Shown: positions 12,401-28,270 of the stretch, piece after piece
Position numbering within the stretch: the first letter of the stretch is position 1
Layout: every line of letters starts with the position of its first letter
Source of the DNA: Sambucus nigra
Lineage: Eukaryota; Streptophyta; Magnoliopsida; Dipsacales; Adoxaceae
Assembly (NCBI GenBank): GCA_949130495.1
Contig: OX422210.1
Location: 496,535,760 to 496,599,759, forward strand
Direction: 5' to 3'
Length of the DNA stretch: 64,000 nt
Translations under genes and position numbers: made by a program
Notes under the pieces: model-generated
What the model was told of the DNA's origin: nothing
Database searches by the model: none
What the model saw: the letters and a program-made list of their open reading frames with translations, nothing else

Positions 12401-15400
12401 TCGGTTTCATAAATTGATGATAATTTGCATACTTCTATACTTAGGTATAAAAATATGGCCTTAGCGGGTGAGAATCGAAAACAACACTCGAACGGCCCCG
12501 TAAGTGGCATCAACACCTTGCACGGGACAAATGTAACTCCCGGGAACTGACCGCATGACCACGAGACTCTCGGTTTGAGAAAATAATGATAATTTGAATA
12601 ATTCTAGACTTAGGCATAAAAACATGGGGTTAGTGGGTGAAAACTCGAAACAGCCACCGAACGGCCCCGTGAGTGGCCCTAATACCATGTACGGGACCAA
12701 TGTAACTCGTAGGAACTGACCGTGCGATCACGGGACTCCCGGTTGGAGAATACAATGATATTTTATATATTTCTAGACTTAGGCTTAAAAAGATGGTGTT
12801 AGTGGGTGAAAATCCAAAATAGCCCCTTTACGAAACGGTTAGTGGCACCAACATCTCGCACGGGACAAATGTAACTCGTCTGAACTGACCGCGTGATCAC
12901 GGGACTCCTGATTTGAGAAAACGATGATAATTTGCATATTTTTAGACTTAGGTATAAAAACATGGCATTTGCGGGTTAAAACCTAAAACTACCCCCGAAC
13001 GGCCCCATGAGTGGCACCAGTACCTCGTAGAGGACCAATGTAAGTCGTAGGAACTGATCGCGTGATCTCGGGACTCCTGATTTAAGAATACAATGATAAT
13101 TTACAAATTTCTAGACTTAAGCTTAAAAACATGGCGTTAGTAGGTGAAAATACGAAACATCCCCCGAACGGCTCTGTGAATGGCACCAACACCTCGCACG
13201 GGACCAATATAACTCGTATGAATTGACCACATGATCACGGGACTCCCGATTTGAGAAAATGATGATAATTTACATATTTTTAGACTTAGGTACAAAAATA
13301 AGGTGTTTGCTGGTGAAAATAAAAAACAACCCCCGAACGGCCCCATGAGTGGCACCAATACCTTGCAGAGGACCAATGTAACTCGTAGGAACCGATCGCG
13401 CGATCACAGGACTCCTAGTTTTAGAATGCAATGGTAATTTGAAAATATTGGACTTAAGCTTAAAAACATGGCGTTAGTAGGTGAAAACACAAAACATCCC
13501 CCCGAAAGGCTCTGTGAGTGGCACCAACACCATGCTCGGTACAAATGTAACTCGTAGGAACTGACCACGCGATCACGGGACTCCCGGTTTGAGGATACGA
13601 TGATAATTTGCATATTTCTAGACATAGGCATAAAAATATGGCATTAGTGGGTGAAAACTCAAAACAGCCCCCAAACAGCTCCATGAGTGGCACCAACACC
13701 TCGCACGAGACCAATCTAACTCGAAGGAACTGACCGCGCAATCACGATACTCTCAATTTGAGAAAAGGACAACAATATTCTTATTTCTAGACTTAGGCAA
13801 AAAAAATTGAGTTAGTGGGTGAAAACCCAAAACATCCCCCGAACTTCCCCGTGAGTGGCACTAACACCTCCCATGGGACCAATCTAACTCGTAGGCCCTG
13901 ACCGCGTGATCACGGGACTCCCGGTTTGAGAATATAATGATTATTTGCATATTTATAGACTTAGGCTTAAAAACATGGTGTTAGTGGGTGAAATTACAAA
14001 ATAGCTCCCGAATGGCTCAGTGAATGGCACCAAACCTCACACGGGACCAATGTAACTCGTAAGAATGGAACGCGCGATCACCGGTCTCCTGGTTTGAGAA
14101 ATGGATGATAATTTTCATATTTCTAGACTTAGGTATAAAAAGATGGCCTTAGCGGGTGAGAACAAAAAACACAGCCCGAAATGGCCCTGTTAGTGGCATC
14201 AACATCTTGCACGGGACCATTGTAACTCCTAGGAACTGATCGCGCGATCAAGGGACTCTCGGTTTGAAAAAATGATGATCAATTGCATAATTCTAGACTT
14301 AGCCATAAAAACATGGGGTTTATTGGTAACAGTCACCGAACGGCCCTGTGAGTGGCCCTAACACCTCGCACGGGACAAATGTAACTCGTAGGAACTGACC
14401 GCGCGATTACGGTAATCCCGGTTTGAGAATACAACGATAATTTACATATTTCTAGACTTAGGCTTAAAAACATGGAGTTAGAGGGGGGAAACCCGAAATA
14501 GCCCCTGAACGAATCCGTGAGTGGCACTAACACCTCGCACGGGACCAATGTAACGAATATGAACTGACCGCGTGATTATGGCACTCCCAGTTTGAGAAAA
14601 CGATGATAATTTGCATATTTTTAGACTTAGGTATAAAAACATGGAGTTTGCGGGTGAAAAACCAAAATTGCCCCCGAACGGCCCCATGAGTGGCACCAAT
14701 ACCTTGCAGAGGACCAATGTAAGTCGTAAGAACTTATCGCGCGATCTCAGGACTCCCGGTTTGAGAATATAATGATAATTTGCAAATTTCTAGACTTAAG
14801 CTTACAAATATGGCGTTAGTGGGTGAAAACACAAAATAGCTCCCGAACGGCTCTGTGAGTGGCGCCACACCTAGCAAGGGACCAATGTAACTCGTAAGAA
14901 TTAACCACGCGATCACGAGACTCCCGGTTTGAGAATACGATGATAATTTGCATATTTCTAGACTTAGGCATGAAAACATGGAGTTAGTGGGTGAAAACTC
15001 GAGACCGCCCTCAAACGGCTTCGTGATTGGACACAACACCTCGAACGGGACCAATCTAACTCGTAGGAACTGACCACGCAATCACGGGGCTCTCGGTTTG
15101 AGAAAAGGACGATAATTGGAATATTTTTAGATTTAGGCATAAAAACATGGTGTTAGTGGGTAAAAAACCGAAACAGCCCCCGAACGGCCCAGTGAGTGGC
15201 ACCAACACCTCGTATGGGACCAATGTAACTCGTAGGAACTGACACCGCGATCATGAGACTCTCAGTCTGAGAATACAATGATAATTTGCATATTTCTAGA
15301 CCTAGGCATAAAAACATTGGGTTAGTTGGTAAAAACACAAAACAACCCCCGAACGGCCCCGTGAGTGGCACCAACACCTCGCACGAGACCAATGTAACTC

Positions 15401-17940
15401 GTAGGAACAGACCGCGCGATCACGAGACTCTTGGTTCGATAATATGATGATAATTTTCATATTTATAGACTTAGGATAAAAGTGTGGCGTCAATGGTGAA
15501 AACTCGAAACAGCCCCCGAACGGCTCCGTGAGTGGCACCAGCACCTCTCACGGGAGCAATGTTACTCGTAGGAACTCACCGCATGATCACGGGACTCTTG
15601 AATTTATAAAATGATGATAATTTGAATATTTCTAGAGTTAGGCATAAAAATATGGCATTACCGGGTGAGAACCCAAAACACCCCCCGAACGGGCCCATGA
15701 GTGGTACCAACACCTCGCACGGGACCAATGTAAATCGGAGGAACTGGCTGTGTGATCACGGGAATCCCAATTTGAGAATACAATGATAATTTGTATATTT
15801 CTAGACTTAGGCATAAAAATATGGCGTTAGTGGGTGAAAACTCAAAACTGCCCCCGAACGGCTCTTTGAGTGGCACCAACTGCTCGTGCGGGACCAATCT
15901 AACTCGTAGGAACCGTGCAATCAAGGGAATCTCGGTTTGACAATTCGATGATAATTTGCATATTTCTAGACTTAGGCTATAAAACATGGTGTTAGTGGGT
16001 TAAAAACCGAAATAACCCCCGAACGGCTCCGTGAGTGGCACCAACACCTCCCACGGGACCAAGGTAACACGTAGGAACTGACCGCATGATCACGGGACTC
16101 CTGATTTGATAATACAACAATAATTCACATATTTCTAGACTTAGGCTTAAAAACATGGCGTTAGTGGGTGAAAACACGAAACAGCCCCTAAACGGCTCCG
16201 TAAGTGGCACCAACACCTCGCACGGGACAAATATAACTCGTAGGAACTGATCGTGCGATCAAGGGACTCTCAGTTTGAGAATATGATGATAATTTTCATA
16301 TTTCTAGACTTAGGCATAAAAACATGGCGTTAGTGGGCGATAACCCGAAACTGCCCCCGAACAGCTCTTTGAGTTACACCAACACCTCACGCGGGACCAA
16401 TCTAACTCGTAGGAACTGTCTGCGCGATCATGGGACTCTGAGTTTGTAAATACTATGAAAATTGGCCTATATATAGACTTAGGCATAAATACATTGAGTT
16501 AGAAGCTAAAAATCCAAAATAGCCCCCGAACGGCCCAGTGAGTTGCTCCAACACCTCGCACACGACCAGTGTAACTTGTAGGAACTGTTTGCGCGATCAC
16601 GGGACTCCCAATTTGAGAAAACGATGATAATTTGTTTATTTCTAGACTTAGGCATAAAAATATGGGTTTAGTGGGCAAAAACTAGAAGTTATCCCCGAAC
16701 TGCCCCGTGAGTGGCACCAACATCTCGCACGGGACTAATGTAACTCATAGGAACTGACCGCGTGATCACGAGACTTTTGGTTTGAGAAAACTATGATAAT
16801 TTGTATGTTTTTATACTTAGGCAGAAAAAGATAGTGTTAGTGGGTAAAAACTCGAAACAACCCCCGAACGTCCCCATTAGTGGCACCAACACCTCATACG
16901 GGACTACTGTAAATCGTAGGAACTTACCACGATATCCAAAGACTCCCGATTTGAGAATTCGATAATAATTTAAAAATACCAGGACGTAATCAAAATATGG
17001 TGTGAGTGGGTGAAAACTCGACACAAACCCCGAACGTCCCCATGAGTAGCAGTAACACCTCGCACGAGACCAATGTAACTCGTAGGAATAAACCGCGCGA
17101 ACACGGGTCTCTCAATTTGAGAATACGATGATAATTTGCATATTTCAAAACTTACCTTTTAAAAACATGGTGTTGGTGGATGAAAACTCAAAATAGCCAC
17201 CAATAAGCCCGATAGTGGCACCAACACCTCGCACGAGACCAATGTAACTTGTAGAAATAGACCGCGCGATCACGAGACTCTCAGTTCAAGAATACGACGA
17301 TAATTTGCACATTTTCGGACTTAGGCTAAAAACATGGTGTCAGTGGGTGAAAACTCGAAATAGCCCCCGAACAGCTTCGTGTGTGGCACCAACACCTCTA
17401 ATGGGACCAATGTAACTCGCATGAACTGACTGCACGATCACGATACTCCCGATTTGAGAAAATAATGACAATTTGCATATTTCTATACTTCGGCATAAAA
17501 ACACGGTGTTAGCGGGTGAGAACCCAAAACATCCCCCAAACGGCCCCATGAGTGGCACCAACACCGCGGATCGGACCAATGTAAATTGAAGGAACTAATC
17601 GCGCGATCACGGGACTCCCTATTTGAGAATACACTTATAATTTGTATATTTCTAGACTTAGGCATAAAAACATGGCATTAGGGGGTGAAAACCCAAAGCT
17701 GCCCCTGAACGGCTCTTTGAGTGTCACCAACACCTCACGCGGGACCAATTTAACTCGTAGGAACTGACTGCGCGATCACGGGAGTCCGGTTTTGTGAATA
17801 CTATGAAAATTTGCTTATTTCTACACTTAGGCATACATACATTGCGTTTAAAGTTAAATCCCCAAAATAGCCCCCGAACGGCCTCCTGAGTGGCACCAAC
17901 ACCTCGCACGGGACCAGTGTAACTCGTAGGAACTGACTGC
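6401..17940 (+). repeat. 169-bp satellite array, block P1
   Basis: About 68 monomers. The block corresponds to 32846-41950 (P2) at offsets of 26,446 at its start, 25,236 near 9.8 kb and 24,050-24,054 from 12.5 to 17.9 kb. Its first half also corresponds to P3 at an offset of about 51,833-51,836. The changing offsets show whole-monomer losses and gains. The first 3 kb has CTTACCTTTT/CTTATCTTTT monomers at 6882, 8191 and 9401, marking a unit of about 1.2-1.3 kb. A five-monomer duplication (offset 843 bp) is present at about 11,266-12,950. No gene is visible on either strand. Confidence 0.9.
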
Positions 17941-20900
17941 GCGATCACGGGACTACCACTTTGAGAAAATGACTATAATTTGCATATTTCTAGGCTTAGG
18001 CTAAAAACATGGCGTTAGGGAGTGAAAACTCGAAACAGCTCTCGAATGGATCCGTGAGTGCCACCAACACTTCGCATGGGACGCTAGTAACTCGTAGCAA
18101 CTGACCGTGCGATGACGAGACTCTCAGTTTGAGAATATGACTATAATTTGCATATTTCAAGACATACCTTTTAAAAATATGGCGTTGGTGTGTGAAAGAT
18201 CAAACAACCCCCGAACAAGCCCGTTAGTGGCACCAACAACTCACACGAGACCAACGTAACTCGTAGGAACTGACCGCGCGGTCACAAGACTCACGGTTCG
18301 AGAATACGATGATAATTTGCATATTTTTGGACTTAGGCTAAAAACATGGCGTCAGTGGGTGAAACCCCTAAACAACCCTCGAACGGCTCGGTGAGTGGCA
18401 CCAACACCTCTTACGGGACCAATGTAACTCTTAGGAACTGACCGCGCGATCACGGGACTCCTGGATTGAGAAAATGATGATAATTTGCATATTTCAAGAC
18501 TTAGGCATAAAAACATGGCGTTAGCGGGTGAAAACCCGAAATAGCCCCCGAATGGCTTCGTGAGTGGCACCAACACCTCACACGGGATAAATTTAAACCG
18601 TAGGAACTGACCGCGCGATCACGGGACTCCTGATTTTTGAAAACAATGATAATTTGCATATTTCTAGACTTAGCCATAAAAAAATGGCGTTAGGGGTTGA
18701 AAACTCGAAACTGCCCCCGATTGGCTCTTGGAGTTTCACCAATACCTCGCGCGTGACCAATTTAACTCGTAGGAACATACCGTGTGATCATGGGACTCCG
18801 GTTGTGTGGATACTATGAAAATTTGCTTATTTTTAGACTTAAGCATAAATACATTGAGTTAGCAGTTAAAAACCGAAAAGTGCCCCCGAACGGCCTCGTG
18901 AGTGGCACCAACACCTCGCACAGGACCTGATCGCGCGATCACGGGACTCCCCGTTTGAGAAAATGACAATAATTTGCATATTTCTAGACCTAGACTAAAA
19001 ACTTGGTGTTAGGGGGTGAAAAGTCGAAACAGCCCCCGAATGGCTCCATGAGTGGCACCAACACCTCAGACGGGACCTATGTAACTCGTAGCAACTGATC
19101 GAGCGATGACGGGACTCCCGGTTTGAGAATACAATTATAATTTTCATATTTCAAAACATACCACTTAAAAACATGGTGTCAGTGGGTGAATACTGAAAAT
19201 AGCCCCCGAACAAGCCGGTTATTAGCACCATCACCTCACAAGAGACGAATATAACTCTAATGAACTGATCGCGCGATCACGAGACTCCCGATTTGAGAAT
19301 AGGACGATAATTTGCATATTTCTAGACATCGGATAAAAAATGGCGTTAGTGGGTGAAAACCCAAAACAGCCCTCGAACGCTTCCGTGAGTGGCACCAACA
19401 CCTCTCATGGGACCAATGTAACACGTAGGAACATACCGTGCGATCACGGGACTCCCGATTTGAGAAAATGATGATAATTTGCACTTTTCTAGATGTAGGC
19501 ATAAAAACATGGTGTTAGAGGGTGCAAACCGAAAATATCCCCCAAACAACCCCGTGAGAGGTACCAACACCTCTCATGGGACCAATGTGAATAGGAGGAA
19601 CTGACCATGCGATCACGAGAATACCGATTTGAGAATAAAATGATAATTTTTGTATTTCTAGACTTAGGCTTAAATACATGGCGTTAATGGGTGAAAACCC
19701 AAAATATCCCTCGAACGGTTCCGTGTGTGGCACGAACACCTCACACGGGACCAATGTAACTTGTTAGAACTGTCCGCGGGATCACGGGTCTCCTGGTTTG
19801 ATAAAACGATAATAATTTGCATATTTCTAGACTTAGGCATAAAAACATGGTGTCAGCAGGTGAGAACCCAAAAAAACCCCGTGAGTGGCAGCAACACCTT
19901 GCACGGGACCACTGTAACTCGTAGGAACTGACTGCACAATCACAGGACTCTCGATTTGTTAAAATGATGATAATTTTCATATTTCTAGACTTAGGCATAA
20001 AAACATTGGGTTAGTCAGTGAAAACTCGAAACAAGCCACGAACGGCCCCGTGAGTGGCACTAACACCTCGCACAGGACCAATGTAACTGGTAGGAACTGA
20101 TTGCGTGATTACGGGACTCTTCATTTAAGAACACAACGATAATTTGTATATTTCTAGATTTAGGCATAAAAACATGGTAATCGTGGTTGAAAACCCGAAA
20201 CAACCCCCGAACGGCTCAGTGAGTGACACCAAATCTCACAAGGGACGAATGTAACTCGTAAGAACTGAATGCGCGATCACGGGTGTCTCTATTTCATAAA
20301 TTGATGATAATTTGCATATTTCTAGACTTAGGCAAAAATACATGGCGTTAGTGGGTGAAAACCCAAAATAGCCCCCCAAACGGCCCCGTGAGTGGCACCA
20401 ACACCTCGCACGGGACCAATGTAACTCGTAGGAACTGATTGCACGATCATGGGATTCCCGGTTTGAGAATAAAACGATAATTTTTGTATTTCTAGACTTA
20501 GGGTTAAATACATGGCGTTAATGGGTGAAAACCCAAAACAGCACCCAAATAGTTCCGTGTGTGGCACCAACACCTCGCACGGGACCAATGTAAATTGTTA
20601 GAACTGACCGCGTCATCACGGGTCTCCCGGTTTGAAAAAATGACGATAATTTGCATATTTTTAGACTTAGCAAAAAACACGGTGTTAGCGGGTGAGAACC
20701 CAAAACAACCCAATGAGTGGTAGCAACACCTTGCACGGGACCACTATAACTCGTAGGAACAGACCGCACCATCACGGGACTCTCAAGTTGTGAAAATGAC
20801 GATGATTTTCATATTTCTAGACTTAGGCATAAAAACATTGGGTTAGTGGGTGAAAACACGAAACAACCCCCGAACGACCACGTGAGTGGCACCAACACCT

Positions 20901-23900
20901 CGCACAGGACCAATCTAACTCATAAGAACTGACTGCTCGATCACGGGACTCTCAGTTTGAGAATATAAGAATAATTTTCATATTTCTAGGCTTAAGCTTA
21001 AAAAGATGGCGTTAGTGGGTGAAAACATGAAACAACCCCCGAACGGCTCTGTGAGTGGCACCACACCTCGTACGGGACCAACATAACTCGTAGGAACTGA
21101 CCGCGCGATCACGGGAATCCCGATTTGAGAATACGATGATAATTTTCATATTACTAGACTTAGGCACAAAAACATGGCGTTAGTGGGTGAAAACCAGAAA
21201 TATCCCCCGAACGGCTCTGTGGTGGCACCAACACCTCGCACGGGACCGATCTAACTCGTAGGAACTGACATTGCAGTCACGGGACTCCGGGTTTGTGAAT
21301 ACGATGAAAATTTTCATATTTCTAGACTTAGGCATAAAAACATGGCGTTAGAAGGTAAAAACCCGAAATAGCCATGAACGGCCTTGTGAGTGGCACCAAC
21401 ACCTTGCACATGACCAGTGCAACTTGTAGGAACTGATCGCGCGATCATGGGACTATCGATTTGAGAAAATGATGATAATTTACATATTTCTAAACTTGGG
21501 CATAAAACAAGCCGTTAGAGGGTGAAAAGCAAAAAAAGCCCCCAAACGGCCCCGAGAGGGGTACTAACACTCACCCGAGACCAATGTAACTTGTTTGAAC
21601 TCACCACGCGATCAAGTGACTGCCGATTAAAAAATACGACCATAATTTGTATATTTCTAGACTTAAGCATAAAAATATGGGGTTAGTGGGAGAAAACCGG
21701 AAACAGCCCCCGAATGGCCCAACGTGTGGCACTAACACCTCGCGCGAGACCAATGTAACTCGTAGGAACTGACCGCACGATCACGGGACACCCGGTTTGA
21801 GAATACAATGATAATTTTCATATTTCTAGTATTAGGCTTAAATACATGGCGTTAGTGGATGAAAACCCGAAATAGGGCCCGAACGGTTCTGTGTGTGGAA
21901 CCAACACCTCGCACGGTACCAATGTAACTTGTTAGAACTAATCGCGTGATCACGGGTCTCCCGATTTGAGAAAATGATGATGATTTGCATATTTCTAGGC
22001 TTAGGCATAGAAACATGGTGCTAGCGGGGGATAACCCAAAACATCCCCGTGAGAGGTAGCAACACCTTGCATGGGACCAATGTTACTCGTAGGAACTGAG
22101 CGCGCGATCACGAGACTCTCGGTTTGTGAAAATGACGATAATTTTCATATTTCTAGACTGAGGTAAAAAAACATTGGGTTAGTGGGTGAAAACCCGAAAC
22201 AGCCCCCGAACGGCCTCGTGAGCGGCACCAACACCTCGCACGGGACAATGTAACTCATAGGAACTGACCGTGTGATGACGGGACTCCTGTTTTAAGAACA
22301 TAATGATGACTTGCATATTTATAGTTTTAGGCATAAAAACATGGTGTTAGTGGGTGATAACCCGAAAGAGCCCCCGAATGGCTATGTGAGTGGAACCAAC
22401 ACCTCACATGGGACTAATGTAACTCGTAAGAACTGAACGTGCGATCACGGGTCTCCCGGTTTGTGAATATAATGATAATTTTCATATTTCTAGACTTAGG
22501 CATAAAAACAGGGCGTTAGAGGGTGAAAACCCAAAATAACCCCCGAATGGCTCCGTGAGTGGCACCAACACCTCGCACGGGACCAACCTAAATCATAGGA
22601 ACTACCGCAGGATCATGGGACTCCCAGTTTGAGAATACAAGGATAATTTGCATATTTCTAGACTTAAGCTTAAAAATATGGCGTTATTGGGTTAAAACCC
22701 AAAACAACCCCCGAACGGCTCCGTGTGTGGCACCAACACCTCGCACGGGACCGATGTAACTCGTAAGAACTGAACGTGTGATCATGGGTCTCCCGGTTTG
22801 AGAATACGATGTTAAATTGAATATTTTTATACTTAGTCATAAAAACATGGAGTTAGAGGGTGAAAACCCAAAACATCCCCCGAACGGCTCTGTGAGTGGC
22901 ACCAACACACCGCACGGGACTAATGTAACTCGTAGGAACTGATCGCGGGATCACGAGACTCCCGATTTGAGAATACGATGATAATTTGAATATTTTTCGA
23001 CTTAAGCATAAAAACATGGCATTAGTGGGTGAAAACTCGAAATAGCCCCCGAACGACTCTGTGATTGGCACCAACACCTCACACGGGACCAATCTAACTC
23101 GTAGGAACTGACCGCGTAGTCACGGAACTCCGAGTTTCTGAATACGATGAAAATTTCCCTATGTCTAGACTTAGGCATAAAAACATGGCGTTAGAAGGTA
23201 AAAATTCAATACAGCCATGAACGATCTCGTGAGTGGCCCCAACACGTCGCACGGGACCAGTCTTACTCATAGGAACTGATTGCGCGATCGCGGGACTCTC
23301 AGTTTGAGAAAATGATGATAATTGTCATATTTCTAGACTTAGGCATAAAAACATGGAGTTAGCGGGTGAAAAGACAAAAGATCCCCCAAGCAGCCCCGTG
23401 AGGGGCACCAACACCTCACCCAGGACCAATGTTACTCGTAGGAGCTGACGGCGCAATCAAGTGACTTTCGATTTGAAAATATGTCGATAATTTGTATATT
23501 TCTAGACTTAGGCATAAAAATATGATTTTAGTTACTGAAAATAGAAAATAGACCCCGAACGGCCCCATGAGTGGCACTAACACCTCGCACGAGACCAATG
23601 TAACTCATTGGAACTGACCGCGTGATTGCGGGGCACCCGGTTTGAGAATACGATGATAATTTGTCTCTTTATAGACTTAGGCTGAAAACATGGCATTAGT
23701 GAGTGAAAACTCGACACAACCCCCAAATGGCTCCGTGAGTGGAACCACCACCTCGCACAGGGCAAATGTAACTCATAGAAATGGACCGCACGATGATGGG
23801 ACTCCCATTTTGAGAATATGACGATAATTTGCATTTTTCAAGACTTACCTTTAAAAACATGGCGTTGGTGGGTGAAAACTCAAAATAGCCCGCGAACAAG

Positions 23901-26900
23901 CCCGTTAGTGGCACCAATGCCTCACATAAGACCAATGTAACTCGTAGGAGATGACCACGCGATCACGAGACTCCCGATTCAAGAATATAACAATAATTTG
24001 CATATTTTTGGACTTAGGGATAAAATCATGGGATTAGTGGGTGAAAACCTGAAAACAACCCCCGAATGGCTCCGTGAGTGGCACCAACACCTCGCACGAT
24101 ACCAATGTAACTCATAGGAACTGATCGCGCGATCATGGGACTCTTGATTTGAGAATACAATGATAAATTGCATATTTTAAGACATAGTCTAAAATACATG
24201 GCATTAGTGGGTGAAAACCCAAAACAACCCCCGAAGGCTTCGTGAGTGGCACTAACACCTCGCACGGGACCAATGTAACTTGTAGGAACTAGTCGCATGA
24301 TCACGGGGCTCCCGGTTTGAGAATACAATAATAATTTTCATATTTCTTGACTTAGGCATAAAAACATGGCGTTAGTGGGTGAAAACCCGAAACAGCCCCA
24401 AAATGGCGTCGTGAGTGGCACCAACACCTCGCACGGGACTAATCTGACTCGTAGGACCTGACAGTACGATTAAGAGACTCATAGTTTGAGAATACGATGA
24501 TAATTTGCTTATTTCTAGACTTAGGCATGAAATAATGGCGTTTGTCGATGAAAACCTGAACATCCTCCGAACGGCTCGTGAGTGACACCAACACCTCGCA
24601 CGAGACCAATGTAACTCGTAGGAACTGACTGCGAAATCATGGGATTCTCGATTTTTGAAAATACTGATAATTTATATATTTTTAGACTTAGGTATAAAAA
24701 CATATCATTAGCGGGTCAAAACTTGAAATAGCCCCCGAACAACCCTGTGAGTGGCATTAACACCACGCACGGGACCAGTGTAACTCGTAGGAACTGATCG
24801 CATGATCATGTGACTCCCGCGTTGAGAAAATGATGATAATCTGCATATTTCTACACTTAGGCATAAAAACATGGCGTTAGCGGGTGAAAACCCAAAACAT
24901 CCCCGAAATGACCCCGTGACTGGCACCAACACCTCGCACAGGTCCAATGTAACTCGTTGGAATCGATCGCGCGATCATGGGACTCCTGGTTTGAGAATAA
25001 TTTTTTTTTGCATATTTCTAGAATTAGTCTCAAATACATGGCGTTAGTGGGTAAAAACCCAAAACAGCCCCTGAACGGCTCCGTTAGTGGCACCAACACT
25101 TTGCACGGGACCAATCTAACTCGTAAGAATTGACCGCGCGATCACATGACTCCTTTTTTGAGAATTCAATGAAAATTTGCATATTTCTATACTTAGGCAT
25201 AAAAACATGGTGTTACTGGGTGAAAACCCGAAACAGCCCTCGAGCGGCTCCGTGAGTGGCACCAACACCTCTCACGGGACCAATGTAACACGTAGGAACA
25301 TACCACGCAATCACGGGACTCCCGGTTTGAGAAAATGATGATAATTTGTACATTTCTAGACTTAGGCATAAAAACATGGCGTTAGCGGGTGAAAATCCAA
25401 AATATCCCCCGAACGGCCCCGTGAGAGGCACCAACACCTCGCATGGGACCAATGTAAATTGGAGGAACTGACCGCGTGATCACGGGAATCCCGATTTGAG
25501 AATACAATGATAATTTTCGTATATCTAGACTTAGGCTTAAATACATGGCATTAATGGGTGAAAACCCAAAATAGCCCCCGAATGGTTCCGTGTGTGGCAC
25601 CAACAGCTCGCACGGGACCAATGTAAGTTGTTAGAACTGACCGCATGATCACGAGTCTCCCAGTTTGATAAAACGATGATAATTTGCATATTTCTAGACT
25701 TAGGCATAAAAACATGGTGTTAGCGGGTGAGAACCAAAAAAAACCCCGTGAGTGGCAGCAACACATTGCAGGGGACCACTGTAACTCGTAGGAACTAACC
25801 GCGCAATCACAGGACTCTCGGTTTGTGAAAATAATGATAATTTTCATATTTCTAGACTTAGGCATAAAAACATTGGGTTAGTAGGTGAAAACTCGAAACA
25901 GCCCACGAACGGCCCCATGAGTGGCACTAACACCTCGCACAGGACCAATGTAACTCGTAGGAACTGACCGCGCGATTACGGGACTCTCGGTTTGAGAACA
26001 CAACGATAATTTGCATATTTCTAGATTTAGGCATAAAAACATGGTGATAGTGGGTGAAAACCCGAAATAGCCCCCGAACGGCTCTGTGAGTGGCTCCAAA
26101 TCTCACACGGGACGAATGTAACTCGTAAGAACTGAATGCGCAATCACGGGTCTTTCTGTTTCATAAATTGATGATAATTTGCATATTTCTAGACATAGGC
26201 ATAAAAACATGGCATTAGCGGGTGAAAACTTAAAATAGCCCCCCAAACGGCCCCGTGAGTGGCACCAACACCTCGCACGGGACCAGTGTAACTCGTAGGA
26301 ACTGATTGCACGATCACGAGATTCTCGGTTTAAGAATACAAAGATAATTTTAGTATTTCTAGACTTAGGCTTAAATACATGGCATTAATGGGTGAAAACC
26401 CAAAACATCCCCCCAAAGGTTTCGTGTGTGGCACCAACACCTTGCACGGGACCAATGTAAATAGTTAGAACTGACCGCGTCATCATGGGTCTCATAGTTT
26501 GATAAAACGACGATAATTTACATATTTCTAGACTTAGGCATAAAAACATGGTGTTAGCGGGTGAGAACCCAAAACAGCCCCATGAGTGGTAGCAACACCT
26601 TGCACGGGACCAATATAACTCGTAGGAACAGACCGCGCGATCACGGGAGTCTCAAGTTATGAAAATGATGATGATTTTCATATTTCTAGACTTAGGCATA
26701 AAAACATTGGGTTAGTGGGTGAAAACTTAAAACAACCCCCGAACGACCACGTGAGTGGCACTAACACCTAGCATGGGACCAATCTAACTCATAGGAACTG
26801 ACCGCTCGATCACGGGAATCCCGGTTTGAGAATATAAGGATAATTTGTAGATTTCTAGACTTAAGCTTAAAAATATGGCATTAGTGGGTGAAAACACGAA

Positions 26901-28270
26901 ACAATCCCAGAACGTCTCTGTGAGTGGCACCACACCTCGGCCGGGACCAACGTAACTCGTAGAAACTGATCGCGCGATCACGGGACTCCCGATTTGATAA
27001 TACGATGATAATTTTCCTACTTCTAGACTTAGGCATAAAAACATGGCGTTAGTGGGTGAAAATCAGAAATAGCCCCCGTACGGCTCTGTGGTGGCACCAA
27101 CACCTCACACGGGACCAATCTAACTCGTAGGAACTGACCGTGCAGTCACAGGACTTCGGGTTTGTGAATACGATGAAATTTTTTGTATTTCTAGACTTAG
27201 TCATAAAAACATGGCGTTAGAAGCTAAAAACCCAAAACAGCCCTGAACGGCCTCGTGAGTGGCACCAACACCTCGCACATGACCAGTGTAGCTCGTAGGA
27301 ACTGATTGCGCGATCACGGGACTCTCGATTTTAGAAAATGATGATAATTTACATATTTCTAGACTTGGGCATAAAACATGGCGTTAGAAGGTGCAAAGCC
27401 AAAAAAGCCTCCAAAGGCCCCCGAGAGGGGCACTAACACTCACCCGGGACCAATGTAACTCGTTGGAACTGACCCCGCGATCAAGTGACTCCCGATTAAA
27501 AAGTACGACGATAATTTATATATTTATAGACTTAAGCATAAAAATATGGGGTTAGTGGGAGAAAATCGAAAACAGCCCCCGAACGGCCCAACGTGTGGCA
27601 CTAACACCTCGCGCAAGACCAATGTAACTCGTAGGAACTGACAGCGCGATCACGGGACACCCGATTTGAGAATACAATGATAATTTTCATATTTCTAGAC
27701 TTAGGCTTAAATACATGGCGTTAGTGGGTGAAAACCCAAAATAGGACCAGAACGGTTCCGTGTGTGGCACCAACACCTCGTACGGGACCAATGTAACTTG
27801 TTAGAACTGACCGCGTGATCACGGGTCTCCCAGTTTGAGAAAATGACTATAATTTGCATATTTCTAGGCTTAGGCATAAAAACATGGTGATAGCGGGGGA
27901 GAACCCAAAACATCCCCATGAGAGGCAACAACACCTTGCATGGGACCAATGTTACTCGTAGGAACTGACCGAGCGATCACGGGACTCTCGATTTGTGGAA
28001 ATGACGATAATTTTCATATTTCTAGACTTAGGCAAAAAACATTGGGTTAGTGGGTGAAAACCCGAAACAGCCCCCGAACGGCCTCGTGAGTGTCACCAAC
28101 ACCTCGCATGGGACCAATGTAACTCATAGGAACTGACCGTGTGATCACGGGACTCCTGTTTTAAGAACATAATGATAATTTGCATATTTCTAGATTTAGG
28201 CATAAAAACATAGTGTTAGTGGGTGAAAACCCGAAACAGCCCCCGAACGGCTCTGTGAGTGGCACCAACA
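17941..28270 (+). repeat. 169-bp satellite array, block Q1
   Basis: About 61 monomers, collinear with Q2 (41951-50874 and 57837-58815) at an offset of 23,560-23,564 over most of its length. Inside the block, roughly 19,350-22,600 is repeated at 25,215-28,450 with a constant offset of 5,867 bp, so Q carries a large internal tandem duplication. A T tract replaces the usual monomer edge at 25001-25009 and recurs at 48562-48572 in Q2. The uninterrupted version of the retrotransposon target is at 27309-27313. No coding potential is supported. Confidence 0.9.
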
